Origin: Taenia hydatigena | Taxonomy: Eukaryota; Platyhelminthes; Cestoda; Cyclophyllidea; Taeniidae | Reading direction: 5' to 3' | Assembly (NCBI GenBank): GCA_036345935.2 | Contig: JADWOT020000004.1 | Location: forward strand, 4,808,168-4,872,167 | DNA: 64,000 nt | In this document: positions 22,570 through 35,600 of the stretch, piece by piece | Numbering within the stretch: position 1 is the first letter of the stretch | Layout of the letters: every line of letters begins with the position of its first letter | Translations under genes and position numbers: made by a program | The notes under the pieces: generated by a model | What the model saw: only the letters and a program-made list of their open reading frames with translations | Databases searched by the model: none | What the model was told of the DNA's origin: nothing

Positions 22570-24780
22570 CAGTACCTCATCATTGCTCATACCGATATCA
22601 CAACCTTAAATTACACGAAATCTTATTTTTGCTTTTGTTTTCTGACAAAATGCCTTATGCGACTGGTTTGCCTTCGCCCCCATCCAATACATCTTTTTAT
22701 TCGCATTACTGTTTTCCACGTTGCCACTTACTTGACCTTAACAACGCTCTTGTTTCTCACTATGATGGAAATCAATTCAGCACGATTAATTATATTTGTG
22801 TTTCCTGATCCATAATAAATGTCTGCTTTTCATAGCCCAGTAGCGTCGAAACGGAGAGAGCACGAGTGGGTATTCTGCAACCGCACTAAAAGTTATTGTC
22901 CTTAACAAATCCATTAACCAAATTAAACACTGTGCAAAAATATTGCACTAAAGTCCTACATCCAGTGTAATGTTGTGACTGGCCCTCCCGTTGTCCCTGC
23001 TTTAAAACTTTTGTTCAGAAATGCGTATGCGTCAAAATCATGCGAAAATTTGTGTACCAAGGAGAAATCCGACTTCCAGTGCGATGCTTTAGACACCGTT
23101 GTGCAGCCGAGGACAAGAATGATTTTATTGCTGTGGATTTAAGTGCAGCCATTGTCCGATGACTCGCCTCCCTTCTTCTTTAGTCCCAAAAACTTTCATA
23201 AGTTGACTTAATGTTTCCCTACCTCAACTTACTTATACCAAGACATGGGACCCTCATTGCCCATAGTGTTCACCATGACCTGCATCACCTTCCGGTACTG
23301 ACTTTCAGACAACCTATTTGTTCTAAGGCAAATATTCCAACAAGCTCGCTTAACCCGAAGTCGTCAGTGTATACACGGAAAGGCGCTGAGATGCATAGTG
23401 AACTTGCTGGTTGTGGTGCTAACGTGTTGTGATAGTGGCAATTTGACAATGAGATGTCGCGTATGCTTAGATTGCATTAACCACATGAGGTGTGTCACGT
23501 TAATAAGAGCAATTCTTAGCAAGTCTGCTTATTGCACCTCAGCGAAAACGATTTCAGCTTAAATAAATGGAAAGAGGTGCCTATACTGCTCGTTTGACTT
23601 GGGATAAAAGCTTATTTGGAGGTAAGGACTATACATTACTGCAAAATTCATGCGGGTCACGGCGTATGTTGCGGTGTCGTACCCGTCAACATCCAGCGTG
23701 TTCAATCTGGTAGCAGTAACTGCAGTATACTGTAAAATCAGTGCTACAAAAACGTGTTCCAGTCGTATCTATATATTTATGTATGTATATTTATGCAGCT
23801 GATGCCAAGGAAACCTAATCGAAGAGAAGCGCCCTCAAATGCAGTTGTCTATGCTGAACTACTCGATTGCCAGAACCGATTCGGAATATTGATTAAAAGC
23901 TACTGTTGTTGTTGTTGTTCATGTTGTTGGGCAAGCAAGGTAATAACCCTTTAAAAGCGTTGGCTACGTTTGCGCATTTTTGGCTATTGTAACCTCAGAT
24001 TCTTCTGCAGCCATTATCAAGAGGATAAGTATAAATTGGCGAATTCAGGAGAAGGGGCACGGTTTTTAGTAATGGCTGCTGAATGTTCAGGGACGCGGCA
24101 GCGTAATGCACCTGAGCCCAGTCGATCTTGATTGGTAGGTCGTGTAGATGTCTTAGCACATCAAAGTGGTCAGAACCAAGTAGGGTCTTTTTCTTGTGAT
24201 TTATTACGCTGAGGGGAGCCTTCGTCGTTGGAGGATACACCCATAGTAGCCCATCTCTCAAACAGTGCTGGATTGAGCAATGTGATGGATGGATGAGGTG
24301 CCAAGTCGTCACAGTCGCAGTTTCCAGGGTGCCAATAGATGTTGATGTCGGTGCGACCATTTATGATGCACTAAAGCCATCGGTTCCCGTGGTTGTAGGA
24401 AAGAACACAGCTCGAAAAGTGCCAGTTGCTCTCTGATTTATCATCCGATTTTCATATAGATAATTGCTGTAACCAAAGTTGATGTGCATAATCTTTGACC
24501 CTATTAAGCTCACTTCCGAATAACAAAAGCAGAGGACTTAAATGCAGTTATTCTTATCAACGGCAGGTAAGAGTGAGTGGATGTGATTTAAATCGGAGTA
24601 CCAAAGAAGAATCTAAAATGCTCCAAATCACCAAGGGCCAATGGAGCATTTACTACTCAAGTGTAAATTAACATACCCAACATAAAGCGTCAGTAATAGA
24701 TTTGGGAGTTTCAGAGTGGTCTCCTGTTACATTTTGGACTTTTGGGCTTTAGCTGTCTCTGTTGCACTACATCACATTGT
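22570..24780. other. Arm sequence without recognised gene
   Basis: Only short frames. It contains the third 40-bp motif and a GTT microsatellite at about 23904-23928. A 121-codon minus-strand frame (23995-24360, CTG/GTG-type start region) shows no family. Confidence 0.45.
23681..23720 (+). repeat. Dispersed 40-bp motif, copy 3
   Basis: GTCAACATCCAG followed by TTCAATCTGGTAGCAGT aligns with the 7977-8018 core with four or five changes. The mirror is at 37119-37158, with a third version near 61.35 kb. Confidence 0.55.
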
Positions 24781-24819
24781 CAGGTGAGGGTTTTTTAAAA
24801 CATGTTTCACATGGGTAAA

Positions 24820-24935
24820 GGTGAAGTGGGTGAGTGAATGAAAGAAGGGTAAGCAGGATCAGGTTGCTCCCTCCTCTCGAAGTTATTGCCACTAGCACTG
24901 CTTGTTTGCTCATGCCTCCTCTTAATCTGCAGTGA
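24820..24935 (-). repeat. Repeat E, inverted relative to 27370-27490
   Basis: On the minus strand it reads GCATGAGCAAACA-GCA, then GCTTACTCTCCTTTC-like, then a pyrimidine-rich CACTCACC-ACTTCA stretch ending at CCATG. The same order appears on the plus strand at 27370-27490. Identity is moderate. The pair forms an inverted repeat about 2.4 kb apart inside the arm. Confidence 0.55.
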
Positions 24936-26244
24936 GCTGTAGTGAGCGTGAGAGAAATGCTATATTTCTTCATGCCTTTTGTTTTCGACTCTCTCACGAT
25001 TACTCATCCTGCGACGGGACCATGAGCATTCCCGAACATTATTAACGCGTCATTGCCTGCGACTGCTTTGCATCCCACAGAGGTGACACGTCCAACTTGC
25101 ATAATCCCCAATCAAACAAAGTTAACTGATTTCAACCCACTCAAGCGCTAAGTATGCTGCTTCCCTACTTAACCACACCATTCACTATCCATCATGCCTA
25201 GCTGGCTGACAATTAAATTTCGATCTCCAAAACCGTTTCGAACTTTTATCACCGGGAACGAAGCGGGATTCTTGGGTCAGACGCGCCTAGCCCGTCTGGA
25301 TTATTTAAATAACACTGCACTTAACTTATTTTATTTTGTGTTTCGGCTGTCAGCAATCTACGTGTACGTATGCGGCCTCTGCAAAATGACTCCAAAACAT
25401 GGCAGTACACGAGACAGAAATGTCATCTTTACAACCAGCATAAAATACGTAAGGTATGAGCACCAAATCCAAGTCTATAGTACGAAAGCTTGCACACTTA
25501 CATTCATACTGCTTAAAAATTTGGCTGATAGATGCAAAGGTGGGAAAATGGGAAATGGTTTGATCATTAGACACTGGATCGAAATGTGCGTGGGAGAAGG
25601 TTAGAACACTATGTGACCAGTCAGGCGGGCGCAATCGCTGACTTTATTTCTATCACGATTTGAGAGTGCCACAAACGGAGAAACGAGTAAAAGTTGGCTA
25701 GGTAATCTGTTTGTGTAGATGCACACGTAGGACGGAAACTTTGCTTATCGTTGCAGTGGTTGCTATGCCTAGCAGTGTGCGGTCAATTTTTCCATAGGAT
25801 GTTACACACTTCCTTGAATTCTGTCTCATAGTTGGTGTGCTTATTCGAGTAGGGATCCTGATTTGCAATCCATCATCTTGCAAGGAGGTCTTTACCACAT
25901 CGTCAAAATACTCGGCTGACATAACTTGCCCCTGCAAGTGTGCTTCGACAAACGCATAAAAATGACACTGAGCATAATTCGAAGTGACTAGGCTGGGCTT
26001 GGTGCAGACTTGAGGAATCCTGGAACTAGTTGCAATGACTACCACTTGGAGTGTAATGTGGATGCATTGGCACCACTGAGATGGTTTAACGCAGCAATAA
26101 TGCTAATTGGCATTTGCATTCGTTTGAAATTTCAACTGCCTTACGCATCGACGTTACTGAGGGACCTATCTACTGATCATCACTGCCATGACAACAACGA
26201 CGAGCGAGTGATGGAATGAGAGGACACCGACATAGGACTCAACA
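24936..26244. other. Arm sequence without recognised gene
   Basis: A 136-codon frame (25194-25604) and an antisense 94-codon frame overlap, and neither carries a recognised motif. The tandem copy near 59455-59865 keeps the frame, but the divergence is too low to test for constraint. Confidence 0.4.
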
Positions 26245-26725
26245 ATGAAGTGTTGAAGAACGTTAGAGGCGAGGCGGCAAGAGTGTCGGATCGCAGGGAG
26301 GGTGAAGTCCACGAGAGTAGACAATGTGTGCGAAGTAGCCCATCCCCTAAGCCGACGTGCACGCGTGGCTTTACGAGCACACCCAAACTTCTATCGCTCT
26401 CAGCAATGCAACTCTGTGTGTGCGTGTGTGCACAACAATTACCGCTGGCTCGTAGAATGGCAGCGACTTTTGTCGTCAAAGTTAAAACTGTGCTTGTGAA
26501 AGCGCATGAGCATATCGACCTAGACACTGGGCCGTTTTGCAAACATTACACACTTGGGTCCTTCATGCTAAATTATGCCATTCACCATCTTGCTCAGTAC
26601 CATTTTCATGCACTTGCAGCACAAATTGCGCTGCATTGCAGAGAGCAGGAGACGGTCCACTTCGCCTCACATCAGTTGTTCACTCTTGTGGAATTGACCC
26701 GATACTTTTGCTAACTCAGGTCAAC
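26245..26725 (+). repeat. Repeat C, element with internal inverted halves
   Basis: The left half (GGGTGAAGTCCACGAGAGTA onward at about 26298, then GCGAAGTAGCCCAT) recurs as an imperfect reverse complement at about 26640-26705 (minus: GGGTCAATTCCACAAGAGTG, then GGCGAAGTGG). Related single halves lie at 27960-28075 and 29150-29310. The 154-codon frame spanning the element is matched by a 120-codon antisense frame, as expected of a long imperfect inverted repeat and not of a gene. Confidence 0.6.
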
Positions 26726-27369
26726 CTTCCTCTTCCCATTTATCACCCCATATCGCTCTTCCACTGGCTGCTGCACCAACTTTTGGCCACTAGATGCATC
26801 GAAGCCGTCCCATTTGTCATTTATCATGTCAAATTCTCGCTTTACAAACAGAGGACATGATTAGCAGTCCACATTACATGATGTGAACTGCAGTACTTAT
26901 ATTGACTTAGTTAAAGTGGCATGCCTGCCTGTCTGGAGCACGGGAATAGCGTCATATGCTGAGGAAAACAGGGGGTGGAAATCGACTTCTCCCAATCGAA
27001 AAGAATGTTGAGCGCTTAAACGTCCGAAAGAGTCAGCAGTGTTTAATTCTAAATGGCGGAGCATGACCTCCATCAGGACAATTTTCCGTCCACCAAGCAA
27101 ATGAAATTGACAGTGATGACGAACAATTGAGTTTTAGTGCCTGAGCTAAATACCACTAGTTGATGTTGATTTGATTAAGAAATAGACGATATAAATGCTT
27201 TCACATTACAACACACAGAGCAATCACGAGTAATGACAGCTCGCTAATCCATCCAGGTGATTATGATTCCAACTCAGGTTGACTAGTCGTGAGACAGGCC
27301 AATTCGGTGTGTGTGTGAGGAATTGTGGCATCGCTCACATGCTTACTTTTGCCCGTTCATAGAGCACTT

Positions 27370-27490
27370 GGAAGCATGAGCAAACAGCACCAACTTTAGA
27401 AAGAGCAAATCCAAGCCTGCTTACTCTCCTTTCACCCACTCACTAATTCATTCACATTCATCCATGTTAGTCGGCAAGTTGAAAGCTCCT
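27370..27490 (+). repeat. Repeat E, forward copy
   Basis: Plus-strand partner of 24820-24935. The TTACTCTCCTTTCACCCACT block and the CATTCACATTCATCCATG end align with the other copy. The mirror on the right arm is at 33349-33469. Confidence 0.55.
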
Positions 27491-27938
27491 TACTGACAAT
27501 TAGTTCAATTCATTCGCGCATACCACTTGTTTCTTCTCAGTAACAATCAGATATTGCGCAAATTTACGCAGCAGTATGCACGACGTGGCAAGCATTCACT
27601 CAGCCCTTAACAAGTTGGAAGCCAGCAGCAATGACTACCTCACAATTGCACAATGTAGCCAAATCGATACCATCCGGTAACTTTAGGAAACGCGGTAAGC
27701 CTACTCGGCAATCATGCCAGTCCCAAGACTCATCTTATGCAAAAGTTAACGTGATTGAGGATCATATCCACCGATCTTAGTCCCAATGTCGATGGCTGCC
27801 GACTGATAAGGTGCCTTCTGTGTGTTCTGTAACGTGAAGTGGATGTAGTACCCAATGGTGAGATGGTACATTGTAGAAAGTGGGAAGAAAAAAGTTATCG
27901 TGAGGAGGAGAAAGCGTTGAATTACAAAACAGGCACAG

Positions 27939-28219
27939 TCCATTCGCGATTAGGCAGTGGAATCAATGCTAAGCAGCCCTTTTCTTAAGCCGGTGTGTGG
28001 ATATGCCTTTACAAGCACGCTCAAGCACCTGCTGCTCTCGGCGACTCAACTGTGGGAGTTCATGTCACTCTGCACTTAGAGTAAGTGGCAAATTGTGGGC
28101 GTCTGTGAATTTCGATCTCCAATGGCCTACTGCGTCCATGCAGAATCACCATTATCAAGGAAGTGAAGCTGTAATAGCTTAGAACAACACCGACTTAATA
28201 GTTGTGACCAAACGAATGA
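27939..28219 (+). repeat. Inner 281-bp end of left arm, reused at the tandem junction
   Basis: This segment is repeated without any change I can see at 51201-51481, where it directly follows the outer end of the right arm. Against its inverted partner 32620-32900 it has five mismatches, all within the last 220 bp, while most of the remaining arm has almost none. It contains one half of repeat C. Confidence 0.85.
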
Positions 28220-31200
28220 CTGGCTGACTAGTTGGTGCGTGTTGAGTAATGACGTATCTCAATGGGAGCAGCAGGTCAGGACACTGCTTTAACAAATCTA
28301 TTTTGATCACACCACCCACACAGCTGTGCTAATTTGTCACCGACATGACTGAACCCTACAGACTTCAATGCTTTTGTTGTCCATGCTGGAATCGACATCG
28401 CAGTTCTTGGTCCAAGTACTGCTTCAACATGTTGTTGTGTCGGGACCGACCCCTCATTTTTTCAATCTAATATCGTCGTTTTGCAGAGCTGAAATGCCCG
28501 TTCTATCACCTGAATGAATTAAGATGCTCAAAGCAATCCACGCGAGTAGAGGCTCAAAGATGGCTTTAATAGATTCCATTAATCCACCACGGTATTCACT
28601 GCATTTGTTCTTGTAGCAAAAATTAATAGTGAAAGTTCTGGTTAACAGACACATGAATAATAGCTGCCCCTCCAGTAGAGAGCAACTATGTTAGCATCGC
28701 TGGAACAAGTGGACGGTGAGTGTAAGGATATTTTTGGCTACCGGGCATATTTCCATTGCTAGGTATAAAGTTTCAGTAACTTGTAGACGGCGACCCATCA
28801 AAGTGGCTGGGTTAGCAAAATTACGTGGCTAGAAATGCTACGTGCAAATTTGGAAACAAATCGACTGTAAATGCGACCACAATTTAGTTCTACTTGGTTG
28901 CAGCCTACTAATACATGACCAACTCTGGAAAAGTAGGAACAGTCATCACGTGGAATAGAAGGTTGTTAGATTAGCGATATCGAGAGAGTTTATGGAATGC
29001 ATTAATTTTGTGTTTCGTTTGGACCGATTTTAAGTATTTATTGCTTCAAATTTGCACTTGAGGATTACATCTGCCGATGATGGTCTCAACTACGGCAAAG
29101 ACAACTGACTGATGGACTAGCTTCAGGCTAGCCTGTGATGAGGAGTTGCTGAGGCGATGCGTGAAAGCGAACGGGATGAGGAAGTGCCAGATCGCAGGGC
29201 GGATCAAGCCCACGAGGGTAGATAACTTATGCGATGCGAAGCACTCCATCTCCCAAGACGGTGAGTGCGTGGTTTTGCGAACGCACTGCAACTACCACTG
29301 CTTTACCCTTATCACGTGCCGCTCTGTGCTCACAGTGGGCAGTCGTGCGTATGTGCGCTGAGCAATAAACTTTGGTTTGGTGAATACAATCAAACTTGAT
29401 AGCGTAGCTAATCATATTGCACCTTAAGTATGAAGGTTGACGAAACGGATTTTCGTTTTTGAACCCACTTACTGACATGAAGCACCTTCACTTCCTACCA
29501 CCAAATCTGCTGCGTTGTGCATGCTTCGACTCGCAGAGATACTTTTCATTTTTATGATACTCCTTATAGCCAAAACTTATCTCCTGTTCGGTCTGCTTGA
29601 TTGCCTAAAATCCATTTTAATGCAATTTAGGATCAAGTTTACTTTACTACAAGGATACAAGTGGTGAAGACTACCCGTCGACGCACATGCCAGCAGCCGA
29701 GCTGGGTGGAATCGGGGACACCCGAGTACACATGAAGTCGTGGCTTTCCTTTCTTGTTGGTGAATAGTTTTGCCTACACAAAATGAATTCGCATCCTCGT
29801 CGCTACTTTAGTTCAGTTGTTTTACGATGGCAAAAGCTATAGGCTAGAATTGCGATTTGGATGGACTTGGTACAAAGAGCTCATGTTCGACTGTACTCAG
29901 TTATTCAAAACTTGCACATCTACTGAGAACGAAAGCACAATATGGTTTGGCATATCAATAAATGTTTGAGCGGTCTTATTCCCATGTCCAATAAGTGATA
30001 GCACCGTATGCCAAGTTGACAGTGTCATGCCGAGTTGGCCCAACACCTTGGCAAACCACTTTCTCTCGATCTTAAGATTATCTGGCAAAACTTAATCAAA
30101 TCATTCTGTCCGCAGTTGAACGAAAGAACACTATAGTATATTTCCTGGTTTGCACAATGGATAAATTAGTTTTATCATAACGGCTGTTTGTCAGGATTTG
30201 CTTTGGTAACCATTGGTAACTATTTATGGGTGGGTAAATCAACCTCTCACATAGTCCAACGCCGTTTTGGCTGGAATTGGATCCTTAGCAAATGTCTTTT
30301 CAATGCTTTAGAAGGGGCAACTAATGAAAGCTTCGGTATTAGTATCAGCACTGATAGCAGTAATTTCCACATTTTGCGAGTATGATGAAAGAAGGAAACG
30401 TAATTTTAACAAAAGCAGACAAATTGAAATTGAAACACACAGAGCTGAAGGAAAGTTAAGGTAGAAGGAAGATTGAAGAAAACTACTGGCGCTGAACTTG
30501 TCACATCGGAGCATCAACATCGGCGGGAGCAGGTGGAGGGAGAGGAAATCGGGGCCTAAAAAGCTGGGCAGGCGGGAGGTAGCTGCCGTTAAAAAGTGGG
30601 TGCGGGGTAATAGGTAGATTGACTAACAGCTTCAACACCGTCACCGCCTCCCATTGGTTGATGTTGGTGGGGCAATGTGCGGCGGATGCATGTCGTCAAT
30701 GTCCCCGGTTCCATAGGAGAAAGAGGAGGAGGGGGTGCAAACCCTTTGCCAAGACGACCCTGCTCACCGGCACGTATGCGCAATAGCGTGATGAACGTGA
30801 GACCACTGTGGAGGCATTCGAGGCGTGAGTTGTTAGAAATGAAGTAGCTATAATTTAACTTTCTAGGAATGATTCCGTTTTAACACTACACTCTGCTTAA
30901 GATAATGTGCCTCAACACTCACGGACTAGTCGGTACACCATTAATCATGGTGCTAGGTATGTGGTGATGCAGTCTTTTGCAAACGATTGCGTTAAACTCA
31001 TAGATACCCACCTTATAGTTTGCACCAAACCCAAAACCGTGATGAGGTGCTCTGCTATAATAAGAACCTGTGCTCATTTTAAAGGTGGTCGCATGTCTGT
31101 TATGAACTACTCTTACAATGGTGGTTCCGTCTCAAACCTCAGAATGTAGCACCCGATCTTGGATGAGCAATACATGATCTAGCCTGACATTAAATGCGGT

Positions 31201-32619
31201 TTGGTTTTTTGTGACCCATAAGCATTATGTACGGGAAAATATTGTGTGTCTCATGGAACTACTTCGCTACTTTTGTTTGATTCCATGGCTCTTAATTTGA
31301 TTCGAGTGTCCTTTGCAGAGATGCTAATTTGACCCTTATGTGTCCAGTATGCATAAATCTCACAAATAGCACCCTTTTACATCCCAGTGTTGGGAGTCTA
31401 TGCAGCCCAATTGATGCAGAGCTAAAAATGCAGGGGGAGATAATGGGCATTGTCCACTTTATTTCCACTGGATTGCCATGTGTATAAGTAAACAATTTGC
31501 CAAAAAAGTAATTTAAATTGGATACATTTTTGCTAGATCTATGAAAAGATCCTCAGAGCTCGTTACGAAAAATTGCGAGAATTTTCGAGCAGCTTTTACA
31601 AACTCTCTCAATAAAACTCACGAAACGGATTAAATGAACGATGGCTACGCAAGCAGATTAATCCTACTTCGCAACAGATTGCCCAAGTAGCATAAGCTGA
31701 TTGCTGTTTAGCACCCATAGCGCCTGAAACTTGCTGAAAACCTGCGTTCAGTAACCGGAGACACAAATGTCTTTCTTATTTCTCAGTGATTACTGAGCAG
31801 GCTTTTCGAGTGCACGGGCTATGCATTCACCGTTATTATTTTCTGCATCTAATTAATTTGCTCTCTGCTACTCAGGAGTACTAATGCTAAAAATAAAATG
31901 ATAATGACTTCTACTTGCAGAGTACGATTAGGTGTTTTCGATCTAGATGCTTTGTTTAGAAACGTTTTATCAATGCCTGAGCAGGCTGCTTAAACTTTAC
32001 CAAGAATTTGTGATACTTCTCAAATCCATAGGGGAAAGTGCCTTGGCACTCCTTACTTGCAAAAGCGATGAAGTCTTCCAACCTTAATGTCGACACGATA
32101 ATCGCACAATGGACAAAATTATAGCAAGTCTGATATATTTCACACTAAAGGAAGTTCGTGGAAGAAGGCCTGTTGAATTCAAGTAAACTTGTTCTGTTCG
32201 CTCAAAAGTCTTAAGAGCTAGCATGAGAAGTTCCATTTGGCACTGCTATAAAATCCGTTGAGTTAGTTTTGGGGTCAAACTGAAGGTTGCTATGGAAATT
32301 CAACAGGCATGATGCCTAGGAAATGTGGTTATCAGTCCTTTCGAGAGGGATGTCATTTCAATTAGTGATTTTAGACTTATTTCGCATCAAAGTCTTAAGT
32401 GTGCAAGTTCAACGCTTAATGAAGGGCTTCTATGTAACAGAGTTCTTAAAGACTCCGTTGATGCAACCGTATTGTGGATCGTAATTTGTTGAGACAGAAC
32501 GAAGGATGGGTTCACCGAATCATGCACATCCTTACGTTCAATGAGGTCTAATGCTTGAGCATAAAACGGTACTTCCTCCTCAAGCATTGCGTGCTCACCT
32601 ACTGATTGAGGCATGTGAT
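28220..32619. other. 4.4-kb spacer of the giant inverted repeat
   Basis: Unique between the arms but repeated at about 51482-55876. No gene is supported; frames are at most 83 codons and lack motifs. It holds a repeat C half at 29150-29310 and a G-rich stretch at about 30528-30735 (several GGG runs, GGAGGAGGGGG). A cluster of divergence from the tandem copy lies at 28487-28565 and a transition-only cluster at 31712-31838. Confidence 0.8.
29150..29310 (+). repeat. Repeat C half, spacer copy
   Basis: It shares GATCGCAGGG, CCCACGAG-GTAGA, GCGAAG-AC-CCATC and GTG-GTGGTTTT-CGA-CGCAC in order with 26285-26400. Tandem copy at 52412-52572. Confidence 0.6.
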
Positions 32620-35600
32620 TCATTCGTTTGGTCACAACTATTAAGTCGGTGTTGTCCTAAGCTATTACAGCTTCACTTCCTTGATAATGGTGATTCTGCA
32701 TGGACGCAGTAGGCCAGTGGAGATCGAAATTCACAGACGCCCGCAATTTGCCACTTACCCTAAGTGCAGAGTGATATGAACTCCCACAGTTGAGTCGCCG
32801 AGAGCAGCAGGTGCTTGAGCGTGCTTGTAAAGGCATATCCACACACCGGCTTAAGAAAAGGGCTGCTTAGCATTGATTCCACTGCCTAATCGCGAATGGA
32901 CTGTGCCTGTTTTGTAATTCAACGCTTTCTCCTCCTCACGATAACTTTTTTCTTCCCACTTTCTACAATGTACCATCTCACCATCGGGTACTACATCCAC
33001 TTCACGTTACAGAACACACAGAAGGCACCTTATCAGTCGGCAGCCATCGACATTGGGACTAAGATCGGTGGATATGATCCTCAATCACGTTAACTTTTGC
33101 ATAAGATGAGTCTTGGGACTGGCATGATTGCCGAGTAGGCTTACCGCGTTTCCTAAAGTTACCGGATGGTATCGATTTGGCTACATTGTGCAATTGTGAG
33201 GTAGTCATTGCTGCTGGCTTCCAACTTGTTAAGGGCTGAGTGAATGCTTGCCACGTCGTGCATACTGCTGCGTAAATTTGCGCAATATCTGATTGTTACT
33301 GAGAAGAAACAAGTGGTATGCGCGAATGAATTGAACTAATTGTCAGTAAGGAGCTTTCAACTTGCCGACTAACATGGATGAATGTGAATGAATTAGTGAG
33401 TGGGTGAAAGGAGAGTAAGCAGGCTTGGATTTGCTCTTTCTAAAGTTGGTGCTGTTTGCTCATGCTTCCAAGTGCTCTATGAACGGGCAAAAGTAAGCAT
33501 GTGAGCGATGCCACAATTCCTCACACACACACCGAATTGGCCTGTCTCACGACTAGTCAACCTGAGTTGGAATCATAATCACCTGGATGGATTAGCGAGC
33601 TGTCATTACTCGTGATTGCTCTGTGTGTTGTAATGTGAAAGCATTTATATCGTCTATTTCTTAATCAAATCAACATCAACTAGTGGTATTTAGCTCAGGC
33701 ACTAAAACTCAATTGTTCGTCATCACTGTCAATTTCATTTGCTTGGTGGACGGAAAATTGTCCTGATGGAGGTCATGCTCCGCCATTTAGAATTAAACAC
33801 TGCTGACTCTTTCGGACGTTTAAGCGCTCAACATTCTTTTCGATTGGGAGAAGTCGATTTCCACCCCCTGTTTTCCTCAGCATATGACGCTATTCCCGTG
33901 CTCCAGACAGGCAGGCATGCCACTTTAACTAAGTCAATATAAGTACTGCAGTTCACATCATGTAATGTGGACTGCTAATCATGTCCTCTGTTTGTAAAGC
34001 GAGAATTTGACATGATAAATGACAAATGGGACGGCTTCGATGCATCTAGTGGCCAAAAGTTGGTGCAGCAGCCAGTGGAAGAGCGATATGGGGTGATAAA
34101 TGGGAAGAGGAAGGTTGACCTGAGTTAGCAAAAGTATCGGGTCAATTCCACAAGAGTGAACAACTGATGTGAGGCGAAGTGGACCGTCTCCTGCTCTCTG
34201 CAATGCAGCGCAATTTGTGCTGCAAGTGCATGAAAATGGTACTGAGCAAGATGGTGAATGGCATAATTTAGCATGAAGGACCCAAGTGTGTAATGTTTGC
34301 AAAACGGCCCAGTGTCTAGGTCGATATGCTCATGCGCTTTCACAAGCACAGTTTTAACTTTGACGACAAAAGTCGCTGCCATTCTACGAGCCAGCGGTAA
34401 TTGTTGTGCACACACGCACACACAGAGTTGCATTGCTGAGAGCGATAGAAGTTTGGGTGTGCTCGTAAAGCCACGCGTGCACGTCGGCTTAGGGGATGGG
34501 CTACTTCGCACACATTGTCTACTCTCGTGGACTTCACCCTCCCTGCGATCCGACACTCTTGCCGCCTCGCCTCTAACGTTCTTCAACACTTCATTGTTGA
34601 GTCCTATGTCGGTGTCCTCTCATTCCATCACTCGCTCGTCGTTGTTGTCATGGCAGTGATGATCAGTAGATAGGTCCCTCAGTAACGTCGATGCGTAAGG
34701 CAGTTGAAATTTCAAACGAATGCAAATGCCAATTAGCATTATTGCTGCGTTAAACCATCTCAGTGGTGCCAATGCATCCACATTACACTCCAAGTGGTAG
34801 TCATTGCAACTAGTTCCAGGATTCCTCAAGTCTGCACCAAGCCCAGCCTAGTCACTTCGAATTATGCTCAGTGTCATTTTTATGCGTTTGTCGAAGCACA
34901 CTTGCAGGGGCAAGTTATGTCAGCCGAGTATTTTGACGATGTGGTAAAGACCTCCTTGCAAGATGATGGATTGCAAATCAGGATCCCTACTCGAATAAGC
35001 ACACCAACTATGAGACAGAATTCAAGGAAGTGTGTAACATCCTATGGAAAAATTGACCGCACACTGCTAGGCATAGCAACCACTGCAACGATAAGCAAAG
35101 TTTCCGTCCTACGTGTGCATCTACACAAACAGATTACCTAGCCAACTTTTACTCGTTTCTCCGTTTGTGGCACTCTCAAATCGTGATAGAAATAAAGTCA
35201 GCGATTGCGCCCGCCTGACTGGTCACATAGTGTTCTAACCTTCTCCCACGCACATTTCGATCCAGTGTCTAATGATCAAACCATTTCCCATTTTCCCACC
35301 TTTGCATCTATCAGCCAAATTTTTAAGCAGTATGAATGTAAGTGTGCAAGCTTTCGTACTATAGACTTGGATTTGGTGCTCATACCTTACGTATTTTATG
35401 CTGGTTGTAAAGATGACATTTCTGTCTCGTGTACTGCCATGTTTTGGAGTCATTTTGCAGAGGCCGCATACGTACACGTAGATTGCTGACAGCCGAAACA
35501 CAAAATAAAATAAGTTAAGTGCAGTGTTATTTAAATAATCCAGACGGGCTAGGCGCGTCTGACCCAAGAATCCCGCTTCGTTCCCGGTGATAAAAGTTCG

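Larger units (their letters stand above)
9638..28219 (+). repeat. Left arm of giant inverted repeat (18,582 bp)
   Basis: Every base x here pairs with 60839 minus x in the right arm. The match starts at 9638 (9637 C faces a non-complementary base at 51202) and ends at 28219 (28220 C does not match the complement of 32619). Open frames appear mirrored at exactly corresponding coordinates through the whole arm, so no indel separates the arms. Mismatches I found by reading are 14 clustered at 12737-13653, five in the last 220 bp, and single ones near 18854, 22531, 23492 and 23534. No convincing gene lies inside. The arm is composed of older repeats described separately. Confidence 0.97.

Noticed and set aside
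26250..26714. 154-codon frame, conserved in three copies, as a gene
   Set aside because: The copies are too similar to show selection, a 120-codon antisense frame overlaps it, and its sequence is accounted for by repeat C and its inverted half.
32387..32635. 82-codon minus-strand frame in the spacer with protein-like sequence
   Set aside because: Of about seven differences from the copy at 55644-55871, at least five change the amino acid, so there is no sign of purifying selection.
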